The position numbers were made by a program, and so were the translations under genes. From a virus, in IMG/VR virus record IMGVR_UViG_3300048672_000619, positions 1 to 29,129 of that record: a DNA stretch of 29,129 nt. One strand, 5' to 3'. Shown here piece by piece: positions 5,859 through 11,650 of this stretch. The notes beneath the pieces were generated by a model. The model was not told where the DNA came from. It ran no database searches and saw only the letters and a list, made by a program, of their open reading frames with translations. Positions within the stretch are counted from its first letter, which is position 1, and the number at the start of each line of letters is the position of its first letter.

Positions 5859-6085
5859 CAGAATGGCGAAAAAAGTGGCGCGACTCAGCTCTAGCCGATG
5901 CCGTTTGGTCGGCAATTGTCGCATACGACGTCGAAGCTGAAAAGGCAGCCCGGAATCTATCGGACGATGCGTTGAAACGATGTGAGCAAGCGGCAGACGC
6001 AATTGACGACGCGATTGAGGCGATCATTGAGTTGGCGGTCGCCGAAGAGATCGAAGCGGCCAAACATGCGGGGAAATCCGAATGA
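5855..6085 (+). CDS. 76-aa helical hypothetical protein
   Basis: An all-helical, Ala/Glu-rich acidic protein (DAIDDAIEAIIELAVAEEIE near the end) with a basic, Trp-containing start (MTEWRKKWRD). The ATG overlaps the gapR-like stop and the 3' end overlaps the next ATG. No signal peptide or membrane segment. No family recognised; it may form a coiled-coil dimer. Confidence 0.65.
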   Translation: MTEWRKKWRDSALADAVWSAIVAYDVEAEKAARNLSDDALKRCEQAADAIDDAIEAIIELAVAEEIEAAKHAGKSE

Positions 6086-6261
6086 CCGTTCCCCGGTGGA
6101 ACTCCTACAACCGAAGAAAGCAACACGCTCTCTTCGACAGAATTAGAACCCTCGCCAAGCAAGGCCATACAGACGAGCAGATTGCTAAAATCGTTGGCCT
6201 TCCTGAACTCAACGTCAGACCCATAGCAGCAACAGCAAGGAAACCAAATGGCAGGCCATAA
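6082..6261 (+). CDS. 59-aa HTH-like small basic protein
   Basis: A 59-aa basic protein with a likely helix-turn-helix: RIRTLAKQGHTDEQIAKIVG at about residues 21-40, resembling the sigma-70 region 4 or resolvase-like HTH (small residues at the turn). ATG at 6082 overlaps the upstream stop (ATGA). It overlaps the next gene by 14 bases. DNA binding is inferred from the motif. It might regulate early to middle transcription. Confidence 0.6.
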   Translation: MTVPRWNSYNRRKQHALFDRIRTLAKQGHTDEQIAKIVGLPELNVRPIAATARKPNGRP

Positions 6262-6421
6262 AACCGCAGTAAAGAACGTGAAGCCCGTGACGAGCAAGAC
6301 CGGCAAGGTCACGCTCAAGCCTACGGCCCGCAAGGGCGAGTCGGTCTCCCGGAAAATCGCGGCGAAGAAATCCACTAAATCTCGCGTCGTCTCTCGCGCT
6401 AAGGCAGGGAGGGGAAAGTGA
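6248..6421 (+). CDS. 57-aa Lys-rich histone-tail-like protein
   Basis: A strongly basic, low-complexity peptide: Lys and Arg make up about a third of its residues, with Ser/Thr/Ala spacers and no acidic stretch (KTAVKNVKPVTSKTGK at the start, KIAAKKSTKSRVVSR near the end). ATG at 6248 has AAGGAAA about five bases upstream, and the stop overlaps the next GTG. Such a peptide should bind DNA or RNA without sequence specificity, like HU tails or histone H1 tails; it could also be a ribosome- or polymerase-binding peptide. No family named. Confidence 0.6.
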   Translation: MAGHKTAVKNVKPVTSKTGKVTLKPTARKGESVSRKIAAKKSTKSRVVSRAKAGRGK

Positions 6422-6630
6422 CTAACGCCGAATGTCATTTGTTGATTGCCGTGTCAGCCCGGCCAGGCCGTCAAATGATGGTCAATGACCTCAAGGACAC
6501 GGGGCTTGATTATCGGCGGCTACCAGCATTGATCCGCGAGAAGTACCTCATTTATTTTGAGGGCGGATGGGTCGCACTAACGGACGGCGGATACGCAGAG
6601 ATGATCAAGCACTGTGCAAAGAACTTTTGA
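6418..6630 (+). CDS. 70-aa winged-helix-like hypothetical protein
   Basis: GTG at 6418 overlaps the upstream TGA (GTGA), with AGGGAGGGG upstream. The 70-aa product has a helix-helix pattern and a closing beta hairpin (REKYLIYFEGGWVALTDGGY), the layout of a small winged-helix domain. DNA binding is possible but not certain. The run of small overlapping genes suggests an accessory early function. Confidence 0.6.
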   Translation: MTNAECHLLIAVSARPGRQMMVNDLKDTGLDYRRLPALIREKYLIYFEGGWVALTDGGYAEMIKHCAKNF

Positions 6631-6641
6631 AAGGAAACCCC

Positions 6642-6878
6642 ATGACCCTCCTCCAACGCCTGCATGACTCCGAGATCGAGGCCTCGATCAACGCAAACGG
6701 GCCAACCATTGACAATGATACGCCGGTCACATGGCTTGTCGGGTCGCCGTTCTACATTCAGCGCACGCGTGTTGGTGACACGGCCACAGTCGCCGAAGCA
6801 GAAGCAGCGATGTCTGCCGCCGCTGTCGAGCTGTTTCCCGAGTCCAACTTCGCTAAGAGCCTGGAGGGCGTAGCATGA
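6642..6878 (+). CDS. 78-aa hypothetical protein
   Basis: ATG at 6642 follows AAAGGAAA; the frame is open upstream but only this start has a site. The protein (MTLLQRLHDSEIEASINANG at the start) has no membrane segment and no family I recognise. Its stop overlaps the next start (ATGA). Confidence 0.65.
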   Translation: MTLLQRLHDSEIEASINANGPTIDNDTPVTWLVGSPFYIQRTRVGDTATVAEAEAAMSAAAVELFPESNFAKSLEGVA

Positions 6879-7162
6879 TGTTCAAAGACCAACAGCTCTT
6901 GGTGGATGTTGCCGACAGCATTTTCGAGGCCAGTTTAGAGGCCGGATGGGGCGGCCTGGATGAGATTAGCCGAGATCAAATGCGGACGATCGCAGTAGCC
7001 GCCATCGCAGCCGTCCGCTGTCACGATGCAGCCAAAGCCGTCCACTGTCACGATGCAGCCAAAGCCGTCCACATTCCGATCAGCGACCTCGACGACCACC
7101 GCGACCTTCCTCTATCTCTCACTGAGCTGCTGAAGTGTCGCGGCGGACTGACGGAGGGGTAA
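6875..7162 (+). CDS. 95-aa hypothetical protein with internal duplication
   Basis: A helical protein with a 9-residue block (CHDAAKAVH) repeated exactly in tandem at about residues 49-66, encoded by a perfect 27-bp direct repeat. The first part (LLVDVADSIFEASLEAGWGG) is common in early phage proteins of unknown function. Two adjacent ATG codons (6875, 6878) could start it; the first overlaps the upstream stop. Confidence 0.65.
   Translation: MMFKDQQLLVDVADSIFEASLEAGWGGLDEISRDQMRTIAVAAIAAVRCHDAAKAVHCHDAAKAVHIPISDLDDHRDLPLSLTELLKCRGGLTEG
7019..7072 (+). repeat. 27-bp tandem direct repeat inside a coding region
   Basis: Two identical 27-bp units lie at 7019-7045 and 7046-7072, in frame within the hypothetical gene. 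Perfect identity, including third positions, implies a recent slippage or duplication. Confidence 0.9.
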
Positions 7163-7384
7163 ATGGCGGACACACTCGAAGACATCATCCAGCGCGATAT
7201 GCTGAAGTTCCTTGGACGCGCTGTCGCCGCCCTAGACGAGGCAGATCGTCTGATCGATTGCCCATATAGGGGCACAGAGAGATGGGTAAACGAGGTCGAC
7301 GCATGGCGCCGAACCAAGGCGCTGTTGCTGGACTGCAATGCGGATGTTGGTAGTGCCGATCGGCCACTTCCCACGGACTCTTAA
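7163..7384 (+). CDS. 73-aa hypothetical protein
   Basis: ATG at 7163 lies directly after the upstream TAA, preceded by GGAGGGG. The product is an acidic helical protein (MADTLEDIIQRDMLKFLGRA) with one Cys-Pro-Tyr segment and a mixed C terminus. No family recognised. It is the last gene of the early stack before the GANTC cluster. Confidence 0.6.
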   Translation: MADTLEDIIQRDMLKFLGRAVAALDEADRLIDCPYRGTERWVNEVDAWRRTKALLLDCNADVGSADRPLPTDS

Positions 7385-7420
7385 GTCCTATATTCACTGA
7401 TTCGAATCACCTGCGTTGCG
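7376..7420 (+). promoter_or_regulatory. GANTC cluster and repeated motif upstream of the porin-like gene
   Basis: Three GANTC sites occur in 33 bases: GACTC (7376-7380), GATTC (7399-7403) and GAATC (7404-7408), the last two forming the palindrome GATTCGAATC. The block CACTGATTCG is found again upstream of the tRNA-like RNA (9076-9085), and a TTGCG follows in both places. A 5-bp hairpin (GGACT/AGTCC, 7375-7388) overlaps. In Caulobacter GANTC sites methylated by CcrM are the sites recognised by GcrA, so this could be a promoter of the phage GcrA. A plausible TATATT -10 lies at 7388-7393. Confidence 0.45.
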
Positions 7421-7459
7421 GTTCGTGCGTCTGTCAATCCCGATTTCGGAGACATTCTC

Positions 7460-8134
7460 ATGACCCGCATTTTGACGATCGCTGCTATGGCTGGCCTTGC
7501 CATCATCGCCCTAGCAGCTCCTGGACGCGCCGCCGACCTCGCCAAGCCAGCTGAACCGGCGCACGTCGCTGAAGTTCTCGCGCCCGCGCCCTTTCAGGGG
7601 CTCTATATCGGCGTTCTCGCTGGCCACGCCACAGGCCAGATCAACGACACTGAGGGATTCAAATTTCCCAGTGACGGCTACACAGGCACCGCCCTCATTG
7701 GCTACAATCACCGTGTGCCGAACGCCTCGCACATCGTCCTGGGGGCCGAAGCGGATCTCGGACTGACCGGCATCAGCGGCGGCACGAACGCGGGCGGGTT
7801 TACCGTTAGTGGCACCAACAAGGTTCTCGGCTCCATTCGCGCCCGCGCTGGCTATGCTGTCGGCTCCTCGATGATCTATGCCACGGGCGGCGTCGCGATG
7901 ACCAATTCCAAGCTCGCCGTCGAAACGATCGGCACCGACTCCGCCAACCGCCTCAACGGCTACGTGTTTGGTGGGGGCCTCGAAACCACGATTTTCGGCA
8001 ACCTCGTCACCCGCCTGGAATACCTCCGCTACCAGTGGAAGGATCAGGATTACACCATCGGCGGACAGAGCACCGGCAAGCTGGGCTCGCACAACGACAA
8101 CATCCGGGCTGGCCTCATCGTCAAGCTCAACTGA
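7460..8134 (+). CDS. Omp25/RopB-like outer-membrane beta-barrel protein
   Basis: A 224-aa secreted porin-like protein. Residues 1-24 are a signal peptide (MTRILTIAAMAGLAIIALAA, cleavage after GRAA). The mature part follows the Omp25/Omp31/RopB layout: FQGLYIGVLAGHATG first strand, GAEADLGLTG, GSIRARAGYAVGSSMIYATGGVA and a closing strand ending RAGLIVKLN. The family forms an eight-stranded barrel in rhizobia and Brucella. In a phage it is a moron, possibly changing the host surface or blocking receptors for superinfection. It has its own upstream GANTC cluster and lies alone, consistent with separate regulation. ATG at 7460 has GGAGA nearby. Confidence 0.88.
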   Translation: MTRILTIAAMAGLAIIALAAPGRAADLAKPAEPAHVAEVLAPAPFQGLYIGVLAGHATGQINDTEGFKFPSDGYTGTALIGYNHRVPNASHIVLGAEADLGLTGISGGTNAGGFTVSGTNKVLGSIRARAGYAVGSSMIYATGGVAMTNSKLAVETIGTDSANRLNGYVFGGGLETTIFGNLVTRLEYLRYQWKDQDYTIGGQSTGKLGSHNDNIRAGLIVKLN

Positions 8135-8289
8135 CTTTACGCAGGGCGGGATAACTCCGCCAGGTGAGCCGGCGCATCTGACTAAGCTAGACAGAGAGGA
8201 TCGGGTCCCGCCCGCCGTTATTCCCTGGCGGTCTCATACGCCCCGCAAATCCTCTCATCGCCGGCAGACATTTTCAAGGGACTGACGAC

Positions 8290-8535
8290 ATGGATCTGAT
8301 CTCCGTCCTAATTCTCACCTACGTCATAGGCGGCCACATCATCGAGTCCGAGCATCCTATGCCGCACAGCCAGTGCATGGCCGCTGAAGCGACGATCGCA
8401 AAAACCTTTGGCACCAAGACCCATGCCATTGTCCAGCTGCTGTCCGGCGATCGAGTCCCCATGTCGAGCGTTGTGTGTCTCCCGGCCTGCATGGCCGATG
8501 GTGAGCCCCTGACGCTGCTCAAGGATGAGGCCTAG
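8290..8535 (+). CDS. 81-aa possibly secreted or membrane-associated protein
   Basis: A small protein starting with a hydrophobic stretch (MDLISVLILTYVIGGH), then a soluble part with three cysteines (SQCMAAE, VVCLPAC). The first helix could be an uncleaved anchor or signal. AAGGGA lies about 12 bases before the ATG. The 155 bases before it (8135-8289) hold no gene and only a weak GGCGG/CCGCC hairpin near 8148. Function unknown. Confidence 0.6.
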   Translation: MDLISVLILTYVIGGHIIESEHPMPHSQCMAAEATIAKTFGTKTHAIVQLLSGDRVPMSSVVCLPACMADGEPLTLLKDEA

Positions 8536-8538
8536 CCC

Positions 8539-9045
8539 ATGATCTGGTACGCCCTGCGAATTCCATCCGGCTACGACATCGGCAAACGCCGTGCCCGCGA
8601 ATTGAGCGTGGCGGAAGAGCTTCGCGCCGACGGCTACACAGTCATGCTGCCCTGCCAGAAGGTCATCAAGCACCAACGCAATTCGAGAGGCCTCGTGACC
8701 ACGCGCGAGAGCTTCGTGCCCCTGGTGCACTCCTACGCCTTCTGCGACACGCCAGCGACCAATCATCGTCTCGTGCGTGGTGTCCTCATGATTGGAGGTC
8801 GCCCGCATCCGATCCCGCATCGGCAGTTTGCTCGCATGCTCGCCGAAGAGCAGCTCGATCGACAAGTGGGGGATGTGCCAAAGTTTCTCACGATCGGTCA
8901 GGTGGTCAAATTGACCGGGACCGCTTTCGACGATCATCATGTCACGATCGCCAAGCTGGATAAGTCAGGCCGGGTAACAGTGTCATTCCAGTTGTTCGGC
9001 AAAAACAACGACGTAGTTGTGAACCGCGAGCAGATCGCGGCTTGA
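8539..9045 (+). CDS. NusG-like transcription elongation/antitermination factor
   Basis: A 168-aa protein with NusG/RfaH architecture. The N-terminal domain (about 1-100) begins MIWYALRIPSG with a typical NGN strand-helix start, and has FVPLVHSYAFC where NGN domains have the pLfpgYvFv strand. The C-terminal part (about 115-168) is a KOW-like beta domain: IGQVVKLTGTAF, then IAKLDKSGRVTVSFQLFGK and VVVNREQI. The family binds RNA polymerase and suppresses pausing or termination. A phage copy just before the late genes could act as an antiterminator for late transcription. Position ahead of long structural operon fits; specific targets are not visible. Confidence 0.7.
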   Translation: MIWYALRIPSGYDIGKRRARELSVAEELRADGYTVMLPCQKVIKHQRNSRGLVTTRESFVPLVHSYAFCDTPATNHRLVRGVLMIGGRPHPIPHRQFARMLAEEQLDRQVGDVPKFLTIGQVVKLTGTAFDDHHVTIAKLDKSGRVTVSFQLFGKNNDVVVNREQIAA

Positions 9046-9075
9046 CGATATCCCGCAAATCAGCCATCCAATAAA

Positions 9076-9095
9076 CACTGATTCGTCACATTGCG
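9076..9095 (+). promoter_or_regulatory. second copy of the GATTCG motif
   Basis: CACTGATTCG, followed by TCAC and TTGCG, repeats the upstream block found at 7395-7420 with a gap. The GATTC (9080-9084) is a GANTC site in the same context TGATTCG. It precedes the structured RNA and the small membrane genes, so it may be a promoter element shared with the porin-like gene. Confidence 0.4.
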
Positions 9096-9210
9096 ACTTC
9101 TATGGGCGGACCCTCCGCGATGCACGTTTGGCCTGCGTGTAGCAGGCGCCAGCATCGAGCCGAGCGCCAGGTGGTAAATCCACGCAAGCCAGAAATACGC
9201 CAAAAATTAT

Positions 9211-9318
9211 GGGCGCCCTGTACCTCAGAGGTTAGAGGTCCTGACAGCAAGGCTGCTATCACAGTGGTGGTCTTGCTCCAGGAAGACGGTGGTTCGATTC
9301 CATCCAGGGTGCCCGCCA
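9211..9318 (+). ncRNA. tRNA-like structured RNA with expanded anticodon arm
   Basis: The segment folds as a cloverleaf. The acceptor is 9211-9220 with 9305-9314 (10 pairs, one G-U), followed by G and CCA (9316-9318). A D-arm CCTC/GAGG (9223-9226 with 9235-9238) carries the loop AGAGGTTA with the GG pair. The T-arm GGTGG/CCATC (9288-9292 with 9300-9304) has loop TTCGATT, which is canonical. The anticodon stem would be TCCTG/CAGGA (9239-9243 with 9279-9283). Instead of seven bases its loop has 35, and those form two further helices: GCAAG/CTTGC (9247-9251 with 9272-9276) and ATCAC/GTGGT (9258-9262 with 9267-9271). It is either a tRNA with an insertion or intron, or a tRNA-derived RNA with another job. 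No anticodon can be assigned. Confidence 0.6.
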
Positions 9319-9337
9319 AACCAACCCGACAGGACAC

Positions 9338-9574
9338 ATGGACGCAAATAAGCTCGCCGCCACCATTACTGGATTCATCACATGGGCCATCAGCAACCCC
9401 TTCGGGTTCCTGCTCTGGCTCGTGGGCTGCGTTGCGATCCTCGCCGTCTCCGCGACAATTCTCGCGACAATTCTCGCGCCATTCGCCCCGCAGTTCATTC
9501 GCCCCGCAGGCGATATCAATAAATGGGTCTACGTTGCTGGTTTTCTGTACCTCATGCGAGGTGCAGGTCGTTGA
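9338..9574 (+). CDS. 78-aa two-helix membrane protein
   Basis: A small protein with a hydrophobic first segment (about residues 8-20), then a second very hydrophobic helix (about 23-50, FLLWLVGCVAILAVSATI) and a weaker third (about 63-74). ATG at 9338 follows AGGA by three to four bases, 19 bases after the CCA of the tRNA-like RNA. Holin-like in size and topology, but I cannot confirm a holin family. The neighbouring small membrane proteins suggest a lysis module. Confidence 0.6.
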   Translation: MDANKLAATITGFITWAISNPFGFLLWLVGCVAILAVSATILATILAPFAPQFIRPAGDINKWVYVAGFLYLMRGAGR

Positions 9575-9628
9575 CCCGAGTTTATGTGGAGCCCGATCTC
9601 AATCGAATAGCCAGGCAGGCCGACCCGA

Positions 9629-9814
9629 ATGGATTACTGGCTCTACGCTATGCTGCAAAAGATCGAGCAGCAGGTGGAGCAGCTCAGACACGAGATTCAA
9701 CGTCTCGCCATCCTGGCAGCCCTTTGGATCTCGGTCACAGTGGTGGGCTACCACTCCCCTACGGCACAAGCACTGCTCGCAGAGATTATCAAATCGTACC
9801 TGCTCAAGCACTGA
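9629..9814 (+). CDS. 61-aa small membrane protein
   Basis: A 61-aa product with an amphipathic helix (QKIEQQVEQLRHEIQRL) followed by one hydrophobic helix (LAILAALWISVTVVGY) and a basic tail. The ribosome binding site is weak (AGGCAGG about ten bases before ATG). A competing frame covers the same DNA but is Pro/Arg-rich and less plausible. Layout recalls small holins or spanin-like membrane peptides; no family recognised. Confidence 0.5.
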   Translation: MDYWLYAMLQKIEQQVEQLRHEIQRLAILAALWISVTVVGYHSPTAQALLAEIIKSYLLKH

Positions 9815-9819
9815 ATCTC

Positions 9820-9903
9820 ATGTGCAGCCTGGCTAAATACAGCCTCGTAGCCATCGTGCTCGGCTTTGTCGTCATCGGCGCTTTCATGCAGGCGCTTCTC
9901 TAG
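9820..9903 (+). CDS. possible 27-aa one-helix membrane peptide
   Basis: Six bases after the upstream stop, ATG at 9820 opens MCSLAKYS and then a continuous hydrophobic helix ending with QALL. The whole peptide would be a single transmembrane segment. No ribosome binding site is evident, and the same codons are also the end of a longer frame from the other direction of the region. Included because hydrophobic minipeptides are common in phage lysis regions. Confidence 0.3.
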   Translation: MCSLAKYSLVAIVLGFVVIGAFMQALL

Positions 9904-10050
9904 GAGCTGGATTTCAGGCCAGCATCGATAACGACATCTGTATCGCCTGGGAAATCTCCTAGGTTTAACCAAATTCCCCGCGGCGCCAGTGCCCAAGCAC
10001 ACGGCCGCTCATCTCTCAGTGCCCCGCGTCAACCTCGATAGGAGGCCATC

Positions 10051-11163
10051 ATGGTCAAAGCGTGGATCGCGCGCCGCTACGCCAGGTATACGTCTGATGG
10101 TCGCTTCTGGCTGACCATCGGGTTTGCCGTGCTGACCGTCGATATGGCAATCGGCTACCTAGCAGGTACTGCCGTTGGCACGTTCTGGCATGGTGTCGGC
10201 TATGCGGCGCTAGCGGCAGGGTTCGCATTCCTACCGGACGCAGCCTATGAGGAATTTGAAGGCGGCAGGTATATTGCCGCTGGATGTTTCGCGCTGCTCT
10301 GTCTGCCGATCGGCATCAAGGCATACGAACAACAGCTCACCTACAGTGCCGGCGTTCGCCATGGCGAAATGCAGCTCACCAGCGTCGTCAATCAGCGCTT
10401 CGACGGAGCGCAAGACGACGTGAAGCGCAACAGAGACGAACTGGCACTACTGCAAACCGTGCTTGCGAAACTCCAGGCCGACAGCCCATGGGCGACCACG
10501 GCTAAGGCTGATGGACTCAAGCGCCAGTTGGCCGACCTGAATGACCGCGTCAACAAGGAAGAAAAGGGCCAACGCGGGCGCAAGGCCGGCAAAGGCAAGG
10601 AGTTCGAACGCCTGCAAGACGAGGCCAACGAGGTCGCCAAGCGCATCGCAACGGTCGAAAAGGCCGACGAAACGCAAAAGCGCATCGAGTTCTTGCAAGC
10701 CGCGATCGACAAGAAGCGCACGGTCGCCAACAACTCCGAGCATCGCCAGAGCATCAACGTCGATGTCGCCAAGACGACCGCAAAACTCTTTAACGTGATG
10801 CGCGGCCAAAGCGCTGAAGACGCCATGAAGACCGACTCAATCTCGGTCGAATACGCGACGATGGGAAGCGCCAGCCTCGGCTCTCTCGCGCTGTTGTTGC
10901 TGGCTCCCGCGTCATTCTTCCTGGCGGGCCGGCGCCGCATCAAGACGGCGATCGAATCCATGACGCCTCCAAGCATGCTCTCCGCGAGCCACACCAGCAC
11001 GCACTCACCCTCTACAGCTTCCCCCCATACGCAAACCGTCCCGACGATCATCAACAAAACTCAGGTCGTTGACGACAAGCGCGCATTAAACCTCGAAGCC
11101 CGGATCGAAGCACTCTGCAATCGCATTGGCCCTGCCACAGCTCAGTATAGGACTGCAGCATGA
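10051..11163 (+). CDS. 370-aa membrane protein with long coiled coil
   Basis: Three hydrophobic helices at about residues 19-40, 44-62 and 73-91 are followed by a charged coiled coil (about 100-255, rich in Lys, Glu, Gln and Arg) and a further membrane helix at about 272-295 (SLGSLALLLLAPASFFL). The end is a Ser/Thr/Pro linker and a short helix. AGGAGG at 10040-10045 supports the ATG at 10051. The topology would place the coiled coil on one side of the inner membrane between two anchors. I recognise no family. Neighbours make a lysis, superinfection-exclusion or DNA-entry role conceivable, none shown. The 147 bases before it (9904-10050) hold nothing I can name. Confidence 0.75.
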   Translation: MVKAWIARRYARYTSDGRFWLTIGFAVLTVDMAIGYLAGTAVGTFWHGVGYAALAAGFAFLPDAAYEEFEGGRYIAAGCFALLCLPIGIKAYEQQLTYSAGVRHGEMQLTSVVNQRFDGAQDDVKRNRDELALLQTVLAKLQADSPWATTAKADGLKRQLADLNDRVNKEEKGQRGRKAGKGKEFERLQDEANEVAKRIATVEKADETQKRIEFLQAAIDKKRTVANNSEHRQSINVDVAKTTAKLFNVMRGQSAEDAMKTDSISVEYATMGSASLGSLALLLLAPASFFLAGRRRIKTAIESMTPPSMLSASHTSTHSPSTASPHTQTVPTIINKTQVVDDKRALNLEARIEALCNRIGPATAQYRTAA

Positions 11164-11390
11164 CGACTCAGGAAATCGCAGAGTCGATTGCTGCGGATAT
11201 GGGGCTTCAAAATCCGATCAAGACAACGGACGGCCTCAACGAAGACGGAGACAAGTTTATCTCCGTCACTGTGTTCCGCGGAATGAAGGAAGTCGGCGGA
11301 ATGCGCGTTATCAAGAACGGCAAGACTGAGGGCGCCTGCATTCGAAGTGTCCTCGCATCTTACGTCGATAAATTCGGGACTGCAGCATGA
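11160..11390 (+). CDS. 76-aa hypothetical protein
   Basis: A small soluble protein (MTTQEIAESIAADMGLQNPI at the start) with two beta hairpins (KFISVTVFRG, GGMRVIKNGKTEG) and a C-terminal helix. The ATG overlaps the upstream stop (ATGA), and the 3' end overlaps the next start in the same way. No family recognised. Confidence 0.65.
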   Translation: MTTQEIAESIAADMGLQNPIKTTDGLNEDGDKFISVTVFRGMKEVGGMRVIKNGKTEGACIRSVLASYVDKFGTAA

Positions 11391-11650
11391 GTGACCGACT
11401 GACGCCCAAGCAAAACGCGTTCCAGAGAATTCTCAAGACACAGGCGGATATTCACGGAATCAACCGTGAAATCACGGTGGCCTGGCTTAATACCAATGAC
11501 ATGTCTGCGAAATTTGGTCCTGAAATAGAAGTGGCCACCTCCATTGAGGATTTTGAGTTCGAAAATGGCGAAGCATTAGCAGGGCTGGCAAACCAAGTCG
11601 TCAAAAAGCTCGTACGTGGGATCATCGCCAAGTACGAGAAAAGTCTATGA
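11387..11650 (+). CDS. 87-aa hypothetical protein
   Basis: A small protein of mixed charge (MSDRLTPKQNAFQRILKTQA) ending in a helix (NQVVKKLVRGIIAKYEKSL). It begins in an ATGA overlap and ends in an ATGA overlap with the small terminase gene, so it is co-transcribed with packaging. No family recognised. Confidence 0.65.
   Translation: MSDRLTPKQNAFQRILKTQADIHGINREITVAWLNTNDMSAKFGPEIEVATSIEDFEFENGEALAGLANQVVKKLVRGIIAKYEKSL

Noticed and set aside
5743-6438. Minus-strand frame of 231 codons
   Set aside because: It is antisense to four tightly overlapping plus genes including the GapR-like one, and has the Ser/Arg-rich composition of a shadow.
9211-9318. Attachment site in a tRNA gene
   Set aside because: No integrase lies nearby and no direct repeat of the 3' end is visible elsewhere in the window.
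9102-9836. Plus-strand frame of 244 codons through the tRNA-like RNA
   Set aside because: Ser/Arg/Pro-rich composition, no ribosome binding site, overlaps the structured RNA and better small membrane frames.
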